In this document: positions 42,689 through 50,740 of the stretch, in pieces
Position numbering within the stretch: position 1 is the stretch's first letter
Layout: every line of letters begins with the position of its first letter
From: Bacteroidota bacterium
GTDB lineage: Bacteria; Bacteroidota; Ignavibacteria; UBA10030
Assembly (NCBI GenBank): GCA_021813905.1
Contig: JAKAJH010000005.1
Coordinates: 1 to 64,000, forward strand
DNA length: 64,000 bases
Direction: 5' to 3'
Made by a program: the position numbers and the translations under genes
The notes under the pieces: generated by a model
Databases searched by the model: none
What the model saw: only the letters and a program-made list of their open reading frames with translations
Told to the model about the DNA's origin: nothing

Positions 42689-43009
42689 TCAGCAGCACTT
42701 TTGGATGGTTGTAAGGAAGCCGGACATCATTTCCCTCGCTTCTGTCCATCCTTTCTCATCGATGCAGTAGCAGACACTCGTCCCCTCGATCTCCCCATTG
42801 ATCAATCCCGCATTCTTCAGCGCGCGGAGATGTTGCGACACCGTCGCCTGCGACAGCGGCAGCACGTCGACAATGTCACCGCATACGCACGCGTTGGTCT
42901 TGGCAAGATATTCGAGGATCGCGACGCGGGCGGGGTGGCCGAGCGCTTTGGCGACGGCCGCCAGGCGATTTTGCTTCGTGCTGAACTGATCTGTTTTCGT
43001 AAGGCCCAT
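42689..43009 (-). CDS. arsR: ArsR/SmtB-family metal-responsive repressor
   Basis: This 106-residue winged-helix regulator has ALGHPARVAILEYLAK, the metal-sensing ACVCGD pair in the recognition region and SQATVSQHLRALKNAG as DNA-recognition helix. It binds the operator just upstream of its own start (43017-43034) and is released by As(III) or Sb(III). It is followed by arsM on the same strand, forming a minimal arsenic resistance unit. A C-terminal KCC may give an additional thiol pair. Confidence 0.93.
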   Translation of the reverse strand: MGLTKTDQFSTKQNRLAAVAKALGHPARVAILEYLAKTNACVCGDIVDVLPLSQATVSQHLRALKNAGLINGEIEGTSVCYCIDEKGWTEAREMMSGFLTTIQKCC

Positions 43010-43016
43010 ACTTGTA

Positions 43017-43034
43017 TATCGTAATATTACGATA
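43017..43034 (-). promoter_or_regulatory. ArsR operator
   Basis: TATCGTAATATTACGATA is a perfect 18-bp palindrome lying 8 bp upstream of the arsR ATG. The AT-rich spacing and position are those of ArsR-family operators overlapping the promoter. Autoregulation is inferred. Confidence 0.8.
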
Positions 43035-43093
43035 AATGTTTCGGAGGGGCAAGTGGGAATTTCTGGCAGTTGCGGGCACCTCGGGCGTCATCA

Positions 43094-43140
43094 GGGGGGT
43101 ACGAGCGTACGTGGGTACGAGAGAGTGTGTGTACTTGGTA
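43094..43140. repeat. GTACG tandem tract
   Basis: GGGTACGAGCGTACGTGGGTACGAGAG is another copy of the dispersed GTACG family, located between arsR and tRNA-Pro. Confidence 0.7.
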
Positions 43141-43220
43141 AGTCTGAGGGCGGCAGGTTGGATGTTGAGGTTGGCTGGGATGTCTGCGGGATGGTGTCCG
43201 CCTGCGCTGCGCTCTGGCGA

Positions 43221-43293
43221 GACTCTCAAAACGACGATGGAGTTAGCTTCGCCACGCCTCACGTGGCTCGCTAACTCCAGTCGTTTTGGAGTC
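43221..43293. repeat. Long inverted repeat at the tRNA 3' end
   Basis: GACTC..AAAACGAC...GGAGTTAGC pairs with GCTAACTCC...CGTTTTGGAGTC, and inside this GCCACG pairs with CGTGGC. The roughly 73-bp stem-loop touches the 3' end of tRNA-Pro. No U-tract follows, so it is more like a REP or mobile palindrome than a terminator. Confidence 0.75.
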
Positions 43294-43365
43294 GGGACGG
43301 CGGGATTTGAACCCGCGACCCCTTGCACCCCAAGCAAGTGCGCTACCGGGCTGCGCTACGTCCCG
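43292..43365 (-). tRNA. tRNA-Pro (anticodon GGG)
   Basis: On the minus strand the 7-bp acceptor stem CGGGACG/CGTCCCG, D-arm (GCGC AGCCCGGTA GCGC), anticodon arm CTTGC-TTGGGGT-GCAAG with GGG anticodon, and T-arm GCGGG-TTCAAAT-CCCGC are all present. CCA is not encoded. A long inverted repeat begins at its 3' end. Confidence 0.96.
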
Positions 43366-43480
43366 AAAGACAGGTAAAAAGTATAAATGAAAAATCAAAA
43401 AGGAAAATGGAATCTGCCCGTTCCTTGATTCAAGATACGCAAATTCGGGTGCGGGCGCAACCGCACGAACCCGGCGCATG

Positions 43481-43687
43481 TCAGCGGATCCCCCGCTTCT
43501 TCTTCTCGATCAATACTTGCGCATCGACGGGTGTGGAGCAGATGGGACACACGTAGCGGCGCGTAGTCTCGTTGTAGTCCGGCTCGTGCACCTGCTTACA
43601 GTTCGGGCAACGAACCGTGATCGGTCTTTCTTCTTTCCGTGCGATGGCGCAATCCTCCGTGTTCTTCCCCAATATACCGAATTCCAT
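43481..43687 (-). CDS. Small zinc-ribbon protein
   Basis: This 68-residue protein contains two CxxC pairs (VRCPNCKQ and YVCPICST) and a basic tail (EKKKRGIR), forming a zinc ribbon probably binding nucleic acid or acting as a protein-interaction tag. GGAAG lies 6 bp before the ATG. It is divergent from the T9SS-exported enzyme at 43757. Confidence 0.75.
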   Translation of the reverse strand: MEFGILGKNTEDCAIARKEERPITVRCPNCKQVHEPDYNETTRRYVCPICSTPVDAQVLIEKKKRGIR

Positions 43688-43756
43688 CTTGTTCTTCCGC
43701 GCCGTATATTGATTCGCACCCGATCGTCTTTCTTACTCACCAAAAGGTTGTCATCC

Positions 43757-45577
43757 GTGTTCCGTCCCGGCCACTTCGCTCGTTCATTCCTGTTCTGCCT
43801 GACCCTCGTCTCCCCATCAATTAACGCACAGTCATACACCGTCCGCTCCCCTTATCTGCTCGATCCGGATCTTGCCATCGGCTATGTCGATTCGTGCGCC
43901 CGACTGTGGATCCATGCAGCCGACACCATTCAGGGTGGATTCTTCACCAACGTGAACCGCCAGGGCTACGCCCTGACCGCGTGGGGTACGAACAAGGATG
44001 TGCTGAGCCAGAGCCGCGACGCGTACGGATTCACGCGGGCGTTCATGCTCACCGGCAACGAAACCTACCTGACGATGGCCCGCCACGCGCTGACTTTTCA
44101 GTACGCACACGGCTGGGATACGCTCGACGGCGGATGGCTGAACAACCTGGACATCAGCGGGACTCCAACGAATCCCAACGGAACCAAGACGGCGTTCTAC
44201 CAGCATTATGCCCTCCTCGGCCCCGCCGCGTCATTCGAGGCGACACGCGACACGACCGACTGGTTCTGGCTCATGCGCGGCTACGCCAGTAACGAGGCCC
44301 ATCTGTGGGATACGCGTCCGGACGACATCGGCTACTACGATATGTCGAACCGGGACTGGACCGCCCGCACCAACAAGAGCTTCAACGCCACCGTCGATGC
44401 GGTGACCACCACGCTCGTGCCGCTTTATCTGCTCACCGGCGATTCGACGTACGCCACGCGCCTCCGCGAACTCGCCTCCGACATGCGTGACGTCATCCTG
44501 CCGACGATGTACTCGCACGCGATCGGATTCGTGGAGATGTACGATTCCAATTGGGGCTGGACCGATGCGACGGGCGGAGATCAGTACCACAACCGCACGA
44601 TCATGGGACATGTGCTGAAGACCGCGTGGTGCTTCGGGCGCATCAACCAGCTGCTTCCCGATCCCACCTACATCCCCGCGGCGGAGAGCCTCATCACCAA
44701 CGTCTGGCAGAAAGGATACGACCATGTGTATGGCGGTCCGTACAAGGATTACGACCGCACGAACGGCACCATGTTCATGTACGGTCAGGATACCGCCAAG
44801 GCGTGGTGGCAGATGGAGCAGGCCGTCGTGGCGGGACTGATGCTCCACCGGCTGACCGGCCGGTCTGAATATCTTCAGATGGCGGACGAGACACTGCAGT
44901 TCTACATGAAGCATTTCGTCGACCATACATACGGTGACGTGTATTCCGACGTCGCCCACGATGGGGCCGGCTGGCTGTGGAATGACGCGAAAGGAAACAG
45001 CGGCAAAGCGGCGTATCATTCCATCGAAACGGGTTACTATGTCTATCTCTACGGCAAGCTGCTCCTGCGCGGAGAGCCCGCAACGCTGCACTATATGATC
45101 GCCCCATCCACCGCGGCACGCGATATCCCGCTGAATCCGATTGAGCTTCCGTCATCCGCGTACCGCATCACGTCTGTGCAGCTTAACGGCGCGAGCTTCG
45201 CCGACTACGACGGTACCGGCCGGACACTTCACCTGAATGCGGGTGCGGGTGGACATTTCATCGTCACGTTCGCACCGACCGTGACCTCCGTGGTTACGCA
45301 CAACGACCGACCGACGGAATTCGGCCTGGCACAGAACTATCCGAATCCGTTCAATCCATCGACTACGATTCAGTACGCGCTCCCACGCCGGTCACATGTC
45401 ACCCTTGCGGTGTTCAACACACTTGGCCAGAAGGTCGCCGAGCTGGTGAACGAGGAGAAGAGTGCCGGATCTTATGAAGTCAGATTCGACGCCGGCGAAC
45501 TGGCTTCGGGTATGTATCTGTGTCGGCTGCAGGCGGGGAGTCTTGTGCAGACAAGGAAATTGCTGTTGGTACGATAA
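43757..45577 (+). CDS. T9SS-exported AGE-family (alpha/alpha)6-barrel protein
   Basis: This 606-residue protein has a signal peptide (FARSFLFCLTLVSPSINAQ), then a large helical domain like N-acylglucosamine 2-epimerases (FMLTGNETYLTMARHALTF, GHVLKTAWCFGRI, KAWWQMEQAVVAGLMLHRL, SIETGYYVYLYGKLLLR), and a C-terminal type A sorting domain (AQNYPNPFNPSTTIQ ... LVQTRKLLLVR). It is therefore secreted or surface-bound and probably acts on sugar. The start is a GTG at 43757 with AAAGG about 10 bp upstream. A longer frame to 43478 overlaps the divergent zinc-ribbon gene. Confidence 0.82.
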   Translation: MFRPGHFARSFLFCLTLVSPSINAQSYTVRSPYLLDPDLAIGYVDSCARLWIHAADTIQGGFFTNVNRQGYALTAWGTNKDVLSQSRDAYGFTRAFMLTGNETYLTMARHALTFQYAHGWDTLDGGWLNNLDISGTPTNPNGTKTAFYQHYALLGPAASFEATRDTTDWFWLMRGYASNEAHLWDTRPDDIGYYDMSNRDWTARTNKSFNATVDAVTTTLVPLYLLTGDSTYATRLRELASDMRDVILPTMYSHAIGFVEMYDSNWGWTDATGGDQYHNRTIMGHVLKTAWCFGRINQLLPDPTYIPAAESLITNVWQKGYDHVYGGPYKDYDRTNGTMFMYGQDTAKAWWQMEQAVVAGLMLHRLTGRSEYLQMADETLQFYMKHFVDHTYGDVYSDVAHDGAGWLWNDAKGNSGKAAYHSIETGYYVYLYGKLLLRGEPATLHYMIAPSTAARDIPLNPIELPSSAYRITSVQLNGASFADYDGTGRTLHLNAGAGGHFIVTFAPTVTSVVTHNDRPTEFGLAQNYPNPFNPSTTIQYALPRRSHVTLAVFNTLGQKVAELVNEEKSAGSYEVRFDAGELASGMYLCRLQAGSLVQTRKLLLVR

Positions 45578-45603
45578 TGTCAGCGTTACCGCCCGCTTAC
45601 TCT

Positions 45604-45641
45604 GAGCCCTGGACATTCATCATCCGGGGCTCGTTCATTTT
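45604..45641 (+). terminator. Likely intrinsic terminator
   Basis: GAGCCCTGG...CCGGGGCTC followed by GTTCATTTTC lies just after the AGE-like gene. The U-tract is short. Confidence 0.5.
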
Positions 45642-45781
45642 CGCATCAGATTGATATTCCGTACGAATTGCATTACCATCTTCACGAGCGTACAGATATG
45701 TCCGGGGGTGGTTGCGGCTGTCGTGGACGCGGGATGTGGATGGTGTCGCTCGATGCTCCCCTGGAAAGGAAGCGTGGTCGT

Positions 45782-47794
45782 ATGAGCCTTCGAATATTCA
45801 CTGCATTCTGCTTTTCTGCTCTTGTCACTTCAGTGCTTCACTCGCAACCAACACTTCAAACACCCTCCTCGAGTGTCCCGCGCTGGGAGGTCTACGAGAT
45901 GACGGTCGTGGACAGCGCAAAGTATGCAAATCCATTTTGGGATGTCCGTATTGATGCACAGTTTACGGGGCCCAACCTGGTTCAACACACAGTCCACGGT
46001 TTCTTCTACGATTCCACGCTTTGGAAAGTGCGGTTTGCCCCCGACGCGGAGGGATCATGGGGGTTCTCACTGAAAGTGATCCGTCCAAAGGATACGACGA
46101 CATTCTCCGGAACGTTCACGTGCGGCCCCCCCGCGAGTCACGGTTTTCTCCACATCGATCCTTCCAACGCTCACATGTTCTCTTTCACGGATGGGACACT
46201 GTTCATGCCGCACGGCAACGTCGGCCACACACCCGCGGTGACGGCTGCCCTGCTCGGGATCCCGACCGGGACAAACCAGGTGCCCGCGATGTGGGATTCC
46301 CTCCAATCAGATGGAGTGAATACCTACCGGATCACGATGTTCGAACAGAACGCGTTCCAGGATTCGCTTTCGTGGAACACGGACGAGGGCCTCGCAAACC
46401 TCGTCTACCAGACACCCGCGCTGGATCAGTACAATCTCCGTGTCGGAAAGCTGATGGATCGATGGCTCGCCCAGGCGGCGCAGCACGATATCAACATCTA
46501 CCTTTGCATGTTCACTCTGTTCGATATCCCGGCGTACCCGTTCACATCATCGCCCTGGGCGCAATCGAACGGCGGTCCATTTGCCACGGTGGATGCCCCG
46601 TATAGCACCACGACCGGCGTGGGGGCCGATCTCCTCCGAAAATACTACACGTATGTCACAGACCGTTGGGGGGCGTACCGAAACCTCTTCGCGTGGGAAT
46701 ACAACAATGAGTACGGCGTTCGGTGTTCGTCGGGATATATTGCCATGCTGGACAGCGTGATCCGCGCCAACGATCCGTACGGTCATCCCCACTCGGTTTC
46801 GTTCTGGAATGCATCATGGAGCAATACGAGCGCCGTCAACGGTCTCCCCGGAATCAACATCACAGACTCTCATCTCTATGCGAACAACGAGTGGACGGAA
46901 TTCAACATCGATTCGGCGGCAAATACCCAGGCCGTGTACCGCTACTCGACGTATGCGAAACCGGTGTTGTTTGGAGAATTTGGGAGCGGTCCGGGATTGT
47001 ATACGCCCGGGTGGGTTGTCTTCCAAAGGATTGGATACTGGGCCGCGTTCGTCGGCGGAGGATACCCCGTCTTCTGGCTCTCGGGGGACAACAATGCTTC
47101 CGGCTGGGATTTCAATCGGCAGACAATCCGATTTGTGAGGACGGTCAAGAATGTGGAGAACCGTCTCTCTGCCCCCCTGAGTCTTCATCCGTCGAACAGC
47201 GCCGGTTCGATCGACCACCCGGCCGCCGTACGGTGTTATGTCATGACGGGTGATTCCGATCTGGTTGTGTACCTCCAGCATTTTACAAGGCATGATACCG
47301 TGATCACCGGCGTCCACGTCACGCTGACAATCCCGGCTCCGGGGTCGAACGTGTGGTCGGCGGCGTGGCTCGATCCATCGACAGGAGATTCACTCGCGGG
47401 ATCTGCCGGAGTAACCTCGAATGGTCAGATCACGCTCCTGGCGCCGAATTTCGCTGTCGATGCATTGCTCGATCTGAAGTTCTCGGCCGCACCGGCAGGA
47501 GTCATCGCCGACAGCGCAGTTGTGCCTTCAGCGTGGGAACTTGCCCAGAACTATCCAAATCCGTTCAATCCGGTAACGACGATCCGGTTCGCCGTGCCGA
47601 CGAACGAGCGTACGAGGGTACGGGTGTATGATGTGATGGGACGCGAGGTCCGGACACTCTTCGATGGACCCGCGGAGCACGGACGAACATACGAGGTCCC
47701 GTTCGACGCGTCGGGCCTGGCCAGTGGCATCTACTTCTGCCGGCTGGAGGCGGGATCGCTGGTGCAGACGAGGAAGATGGCTTTGCTACGGTAG
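45782..47794 (+). CDS. T9SS-exported DUF5060-type glycoside hydrolase
   Basis: This 670-residue protein starts with a signal peptide (LRIFTAFCFSALVTSVLHSQ). The N-terminal DUF5060-like beta-sandwich spans about residues 25-110 (NPFWDVRIDAQFTGPN, KVRFAPDAEGSWGFSLKV). A TIM-barrel hydrolase domain follows, with WEYNNEYG giving the likely acid Glu. The C-terminal sorting domain (AQNYPNPFNPVTTIRF, LVQTRKMALLR) is that of T9SS cargo. A GTACG tract at 47605-47627 encodes part of the sorting domain. It likely cleaves plant or algal polysaccharide. It follows the AGE-like protein with the same export signal. Confidence 0.85.
   Translation: MSLRIFTAFCFSALVTSVLHSQPTLQTPSSSVPRWEVYEMTVVDSAKYANPFWDVRIDAQFTGPNLVQHTVHGFFYDSTLWKVRFAPDAEGSWGFSLKVIRPKDTTTFSGTFTCGPPASHGFLHIDPSNAHMFSFTDGTLFMPHGNVGHTPAVTAALLGIPTGTNQVPAMWDSLQSDGVNTYRITMFEQNAFQDSLSWNTDEGLANLVYQTPALDQYNLRVGKLMDRWLAQAAQHDINIYLCMFTLFDIPAYPFTSSPWAQSNGGPFATVDAPYSTTTGVGADLLRKYYTYVTDRWGAYRNLFAWEYNNEYGVRCSSGYIAMLDSVIRANDPYGHPHSVSFWNASWSNTSAVNGLPGINITDSHLYANNEWTEFNIDSAANTQAVYRYSTYAKPVLFGEFGSGPGLYTPGWVVFQRIGYWAAFVGGGYPVFWLSGDNNASGWDFNRQTIRFVRTVKNVENRLSAPLSLHPSNSAGSIDHPAAVRCYVMTGDSDLVVYLQHFTRHDTVITGVHVTLTIPAPGSNVWSAAWLDPSTGDSLAGSAGVTSNGQITLLAPNFAVDALLDLKFSAAPAGVIADSAVVPSAWELAQNYPNPFNPVTTIRFAVPTNERTRVRVYDVMGREVRTLFDGPAEHGRTYEVPFDASGLASGIYFCRLEAGSLVQTRKMALLR
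47605..47627. repeat. GTACG tract inside a coding region
   Basis: GAGCGTACGAGGGTACGGGT falls within the sorting domain coding sequence (encoding ERTRVRV) without breaking the frame. Confidence 0.55.
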
Positions 47795-47796
47795 GT

Positions 47797-47845
47797 TCGG
47801 TGGGTACGTGTGTCCGAGCGTACGATGGTACGAGGGTACATCAGG
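47797..47845. repeat. GTACG tandem tract
   Basis: GGTGGGTACGTGTG, GAGCGTACGATGG and TACGAGGGTACATC repeat here between two convergent genes. Confidence 0.7.
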
Positions 47846-49001
47846 GGGCGGGGGTATGAAAGCTCAGGCCCAGGGGAAGCATGGAGAGCGTGAAGCCAGC
47901 CGTGTATCCTCCGCCGCCTGTGACGGTCAGAAACAATCCCGGTGAGGCGCCGCCACACTCAATGATTCCGGGATAGACGTTCACGCGTAAACGCTGGTTG
48001 TACGCCTCGGAGTAGACGACCGATCCGAGCAGGGAATTCCTCCGATCATAATAGACACCGGCCATCATACCGGTGTTGATTGTGTTGGACGGAACACCGT
48101 TCTGCCAGGGAAGTGACCGAACGCCCGTGGAGGCCTGACCGACACCGAGCGAGATCGCATCCTGCGCTCCCCGCCGGAACGACAGCCCGCCGATCACAAA
48201 ATTCCCGAAATGCACAAAGAGACTCGTCGAGCGCGATTCCGTCAGCGCATATTTCATCACGAAATTCTGTCCCGCATTGCGGAATGCCAGCGGCGCAAAC
48301 GAGATCGCCGCGGGCTGCGACCAGTCGTTGAGGCTCAAGGTGCTTGAGAAGTACTCCGCAACGCCGTCGAAGCTGAACAGCACGATGCCCAGCGGCTGAA
48401 AGATCAGCAGGTCGGGAATGCAGTCCTCATTCGGATAGATGTTCACCCCGTTCTCGACCACCTCGTTGAAATACTCCGCCGCCATCGATGTGACCGCGCC
48501 GAACACCGCCGGCACCGGATAGCCGTGCGCGTCATACCATTCCGTCAGCTTGCGTGAGACCATCCCGCCGCCGAGAACATGCAGCCCGTAGTTCGGCACC
48601 CACTGGAGTTCCTCCATCTTCAGGCTGCCCGGGAACACCTCCTGCCGCAGGAACCGGTTCCACCCGAAATCACTGATCACCGGCAGCGGCGACGTGATGC
48701 TGCGCCAGACACTGGTCGATCCGTTCCGCCACGGGATGTCGCCAAAGGCGCTCGAGCGCTCGAGCTGCTGAAAGGAATCGCATCCGCCGTTCACAATCAC
48801 CGAGATCGGATTGAAGAGGGATTCAGAGCCGTACGGATCGCCGTGGTAGAAGTAGCGGGGACGCTCCTGGCAGAGCAGAACGAGAGGAACCAGGGTAAAG
48901 AGGAACGCGCGTACGAGGGTACGGGGGTACGAGGGTACGGGCGTACGTGGGTGCGCCGGTACGTGGGCACGAAAGATCGGGAATCGCAGGGCGACGCTCA
49001 T
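47841..49001 (-). CDS. Secreted hypothetical protein with a repeat-derived N-terminal insert
   Basis: This 386-residue protein of unknown family probably ends up in the outer membrane or periplasm. It has strands such as VMKYALTESRSTSLFVHFGNFVIGG and a glycine-rich end (LTVTGGGGYTAGFTLSM). GGAG 5 bp before the ATG supports the start. Between that start and the signal-peptide core (LFTLVPLVLLCQ) lie about 22 residues (HPRTPVPSYPRTLVRA and neighbours) encoded by a GTACG tandem tract, as if the repeat had entered or expanded inside the gene. DUF3943 is one possible family but I am not certain. Confidence 0.6.
   Translation of the reverse strand: MSVALRFPIFRAHVPAHPRTPVPSYPRTLVRAFLFTLVPLVLLCQERPRYFYHGDPYGSESLFNPISVIVNGGCDSFQQLERSSAFGDIPWRNGSTSVWRSITSPLPVISDFGWNRFLRQEVFPGSLKMEELQWVPNYGLHVLGGGMVSRKLTEWYDAHGYPVPAVFGAVTSMAAEYFNEVVENGVNIYPNEDCIPDLLIFQPLGIVLFSFDGVAEYFSSTLSLNDWSQPAAISFAPLAFRNAGQNFVMKYALTESRSTSLFVHFGNFVIGGLSFRRGAQDAISLGVGQASTGVRSLPWQNGVPSNTINTGMMAGVYYDRRNSLLGSVVYSEAYNQRLRVNVYPGIIECGGASPGLFLTVTGGGGYTAGFTLSMLPLGLSFHTPAP
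48907..48971. repeat. GTACG tandem tract within a gene
   Basis: GCGTACGAGGGTACGGGG and following copies run through the 5' end of the gene that starts at 49001. It is the longest GTACG tract in the second half of the window. Confidence 0.75.
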
Positions 49002-49010
49002 TGTGCTCCC

Positions 49011-50027
49011 CTACACCTTCTTCGATCCGACCACGAGCGTTGCGCCGAAGGGCGTCGGCGTGATTCCCACGCGCGCGAGTCCCGCCTCGTGCATCCAGCC
49101 GCGCACTTCATCCAGCGTATATGTGTCCCCTTCCGCCGTGCCGACGAGCATGTTCAGCGCGAACAGCGCTCCCGCCAACGGTTCGGTCCGATCCTTGTTC
49201 ATGACGTGGTCCAGGATCACCACACGACCGCCGGGATTCAGCGCGTCAGCCGCTTTTCGGATGAGCTGCCGGTTCGCCGCAGTGCCGTTACTGTGGATGA
49301 TGGCCGAGAGAAACACGAGATCATATCCCTTCCCCAATGTATCGGCCGTGTAATCGCCCGCCATGGTCGTCACGCGATCCGTGAGTCCCTCCTGCGCCAC
49401 GTACTGCTGCGTCAGCGGAACGACGTTCGGAAGGTCGAAGACGGTCGAGGTCAATTGCTTCTTCCGCCGCGCGAATGACATCGCGAACGCCCCGGATCCG
49501 CCGCCAACGTCCAGCATGCGTGTCACGCCGCGCAGATCAATCAGCCCGGCGATGACGGGCGCCTGCTGACGGGCCCGCATGTGCATCGCGGCGATAAAGT
49601 ACTCCAGCCAATCCGGTCCACGATCGTTCGTCGGTCTCCGCCGTGCGACCGACGTTCCCGCCCGCACTGCCTCCGTCAGCGTGCTCCAGGTGTCCCACAG
49701 TCCGAGCGAATGTCCGATCCCCGCCAGATACCCCGGCTTTCCGCGAACGAGAGAGCGCGCTGTGAGCGGCGTATTGCGGAACGAGGTTCCGCGCTTCCTC
49801 AGAAACCCCATGGCGCACAGAGCGTTCAGCAGCCGGTCGGTGGCGCGGACGTTGGCGTGGATCAGTTCGGCGATCTCCACGGACGTTCCCGCGCCTCCGG
49901 CGATAGCCGAGAAGACATCCATCTCGAACGCGGTGAGCAGCACGCGCGCCGGTCGGAATGCATAGATGGTGTCGAGAATGGCGGCAGGACTCCCGGTTTT
50001 CGGGGATGACCGACGGGATCTTTTCAT
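49011..50027 (-). CDS. O-methyltransferase (COMT-like)
   Basis: This 338-residue enzyme has an N-terminal winged-helix dimerisation domain (AEIADLIHAN-type segment: VEIAELIHANVRATDRLLNAL) and a SAM-binding domain with MLDVGGGSGAFAMSFA, DLPNVVPL and GGRVVILDHVMNKD. It is of the plant-COMT/ubiE-like class that methylates hydroxyl groups of small molecules. Its ATG overlaps the stop of the AlaX-like gene by 4 bp, so the two are translationally coupled. The physical link with a tRNA-editing protein is unusual, and the substrate is unknown. Confidence 0.86.
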   Translation of the reverse strand: MKRSRRSSPKTGSPAAILDTIYAFRPARVLLTAFEMDVFSAIAGGAGTSVEIAELIHANVRATDRLLNALCAMGFLRKRGTSFRNTPLTARSLVRGKPGYLAGIGHSLGLWDTWSTLTEAVRAGTSVARRRPTNDRGPDWLEYFIAAMHMRARQQAPVIAGLIDLRGVTRMLDVGGGSGAFAMSFARRKKQLTSTVFDLPNVVPLTQQYVAQEGLTDRVTTMAGDYTADTLGKGYDLVFLSAIIHSNGTAANRQLIRKAADALNPGGRVVILDHVMNKDRTEPLAGALFALNMLVGTAEGDTYTLDEVRGWMHEAGLARVGITPTPFGATLVVGSKKV

Positions 50028-50506
50028 GACGCCGCGCCTTTCTCCCCCGGCGAATCGCCAATGCGGAACCGGATCCGCAGCAGTCCGTTCTGTCGATCGG
50101 TCGAAATGATGCGGAATGATCCGATCGTGCCGCTGGAGGCGGCATGTTCTCCGCTGCACGGGCACGCGTCGTAATCTCCCACGGTCACAATCCGGACCGT
50201 TTCCCCGGCGTCCGCGGGCAGGCGGGTCAGGTCGATCTCCTGCGCGGCTTCGGCGCGAGGCTTCAGCACGGCACGGATCGGCAAATCGGCCCGGATGACC
50301 TCATTGACGCGCTGTTCGATCTCTGCGATCTCGGCCGGCGTCAGGTCCCGGTCGATCCGGTAGTCGCACTTTGATTTCTTCGGTTCGATGTGCGCGCTGA
50401 CGGCCCGTCCGCAGTTGAACATCCGCACCATCGTCTGGTTGAGGATGTGCTCGGCGGAGTGCATCCGCGGATCGTAGCGCTTGGCGTTGGGTGTGTACTC
50501 GTTCAT
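50024..50506 (-). CDS. AlaX-like trans-editing protein
   Basis: This 160-residue protein resembles the editing domain of alanyl-tRNA synthetase (AlaX). The zinc ligands are visible in RMHSAEHILNQTM (HxxxH) and ACPCSGEHAASSG (Cys and His). AlaX proteins hydrolyse mischarged Ser- or Gly-tRNA(Ala). GGAG lies 7 bp before the ATG. It is followed with a 4-bp overlap by a methyltransferase gene. Confidence 0.87.
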   Translation of the reverse strand: MNEYTPNAKRYDPRMHSAEHILNQTMVRMFNCGRAVSAHIEPKKSKCDYRIDRDLTPAEIAEIEQRVNEVIRADLPIRAVLKPRAEAAQEIDLTRLPADAGETVRIVTVGDYDACPCSGEHAASSGTIGSFRIISTDRQNGLLRIRFRIGDSPGEKGAAS

Positions 50507-50740
50507 GCAGCGATCTCCGGAGCCGGCGTTCCTCCAGCCGCGCTCCGGACTATGATACCGGTTTTCCGCCGCGGATTCAATCCGACGATGACCCGCTCGA
50601 CGTGCCGGATTCGTCGGCGCGCAGATCGTCGAGCGTCTGCCCGATGCGTCGGTACAATTCCCGGCGATCATTGGATGCCGATGGAGGGAGGAGTGTTCCA
50701 GCCGAACCGGGAAATCGTGCGGCGCCGGTCCGCGGTCGCG

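Noticed and set aside
43478-43756. N-terminal extension of the AGE-like gene
   Set aside because: It overlaps the divergent zinc-ribbon gene and its promoter, and it would place the signal peptide over 90 residues into the protein.
50516-50740. Minus-strand frame ending in a polar tail (LYRRIGQTLDDLRADESG) after the TPR gene
   Set aside because: It looks protein-like but has no start codon in frame, so I could not support a gene; it may be a frameshifted extension.
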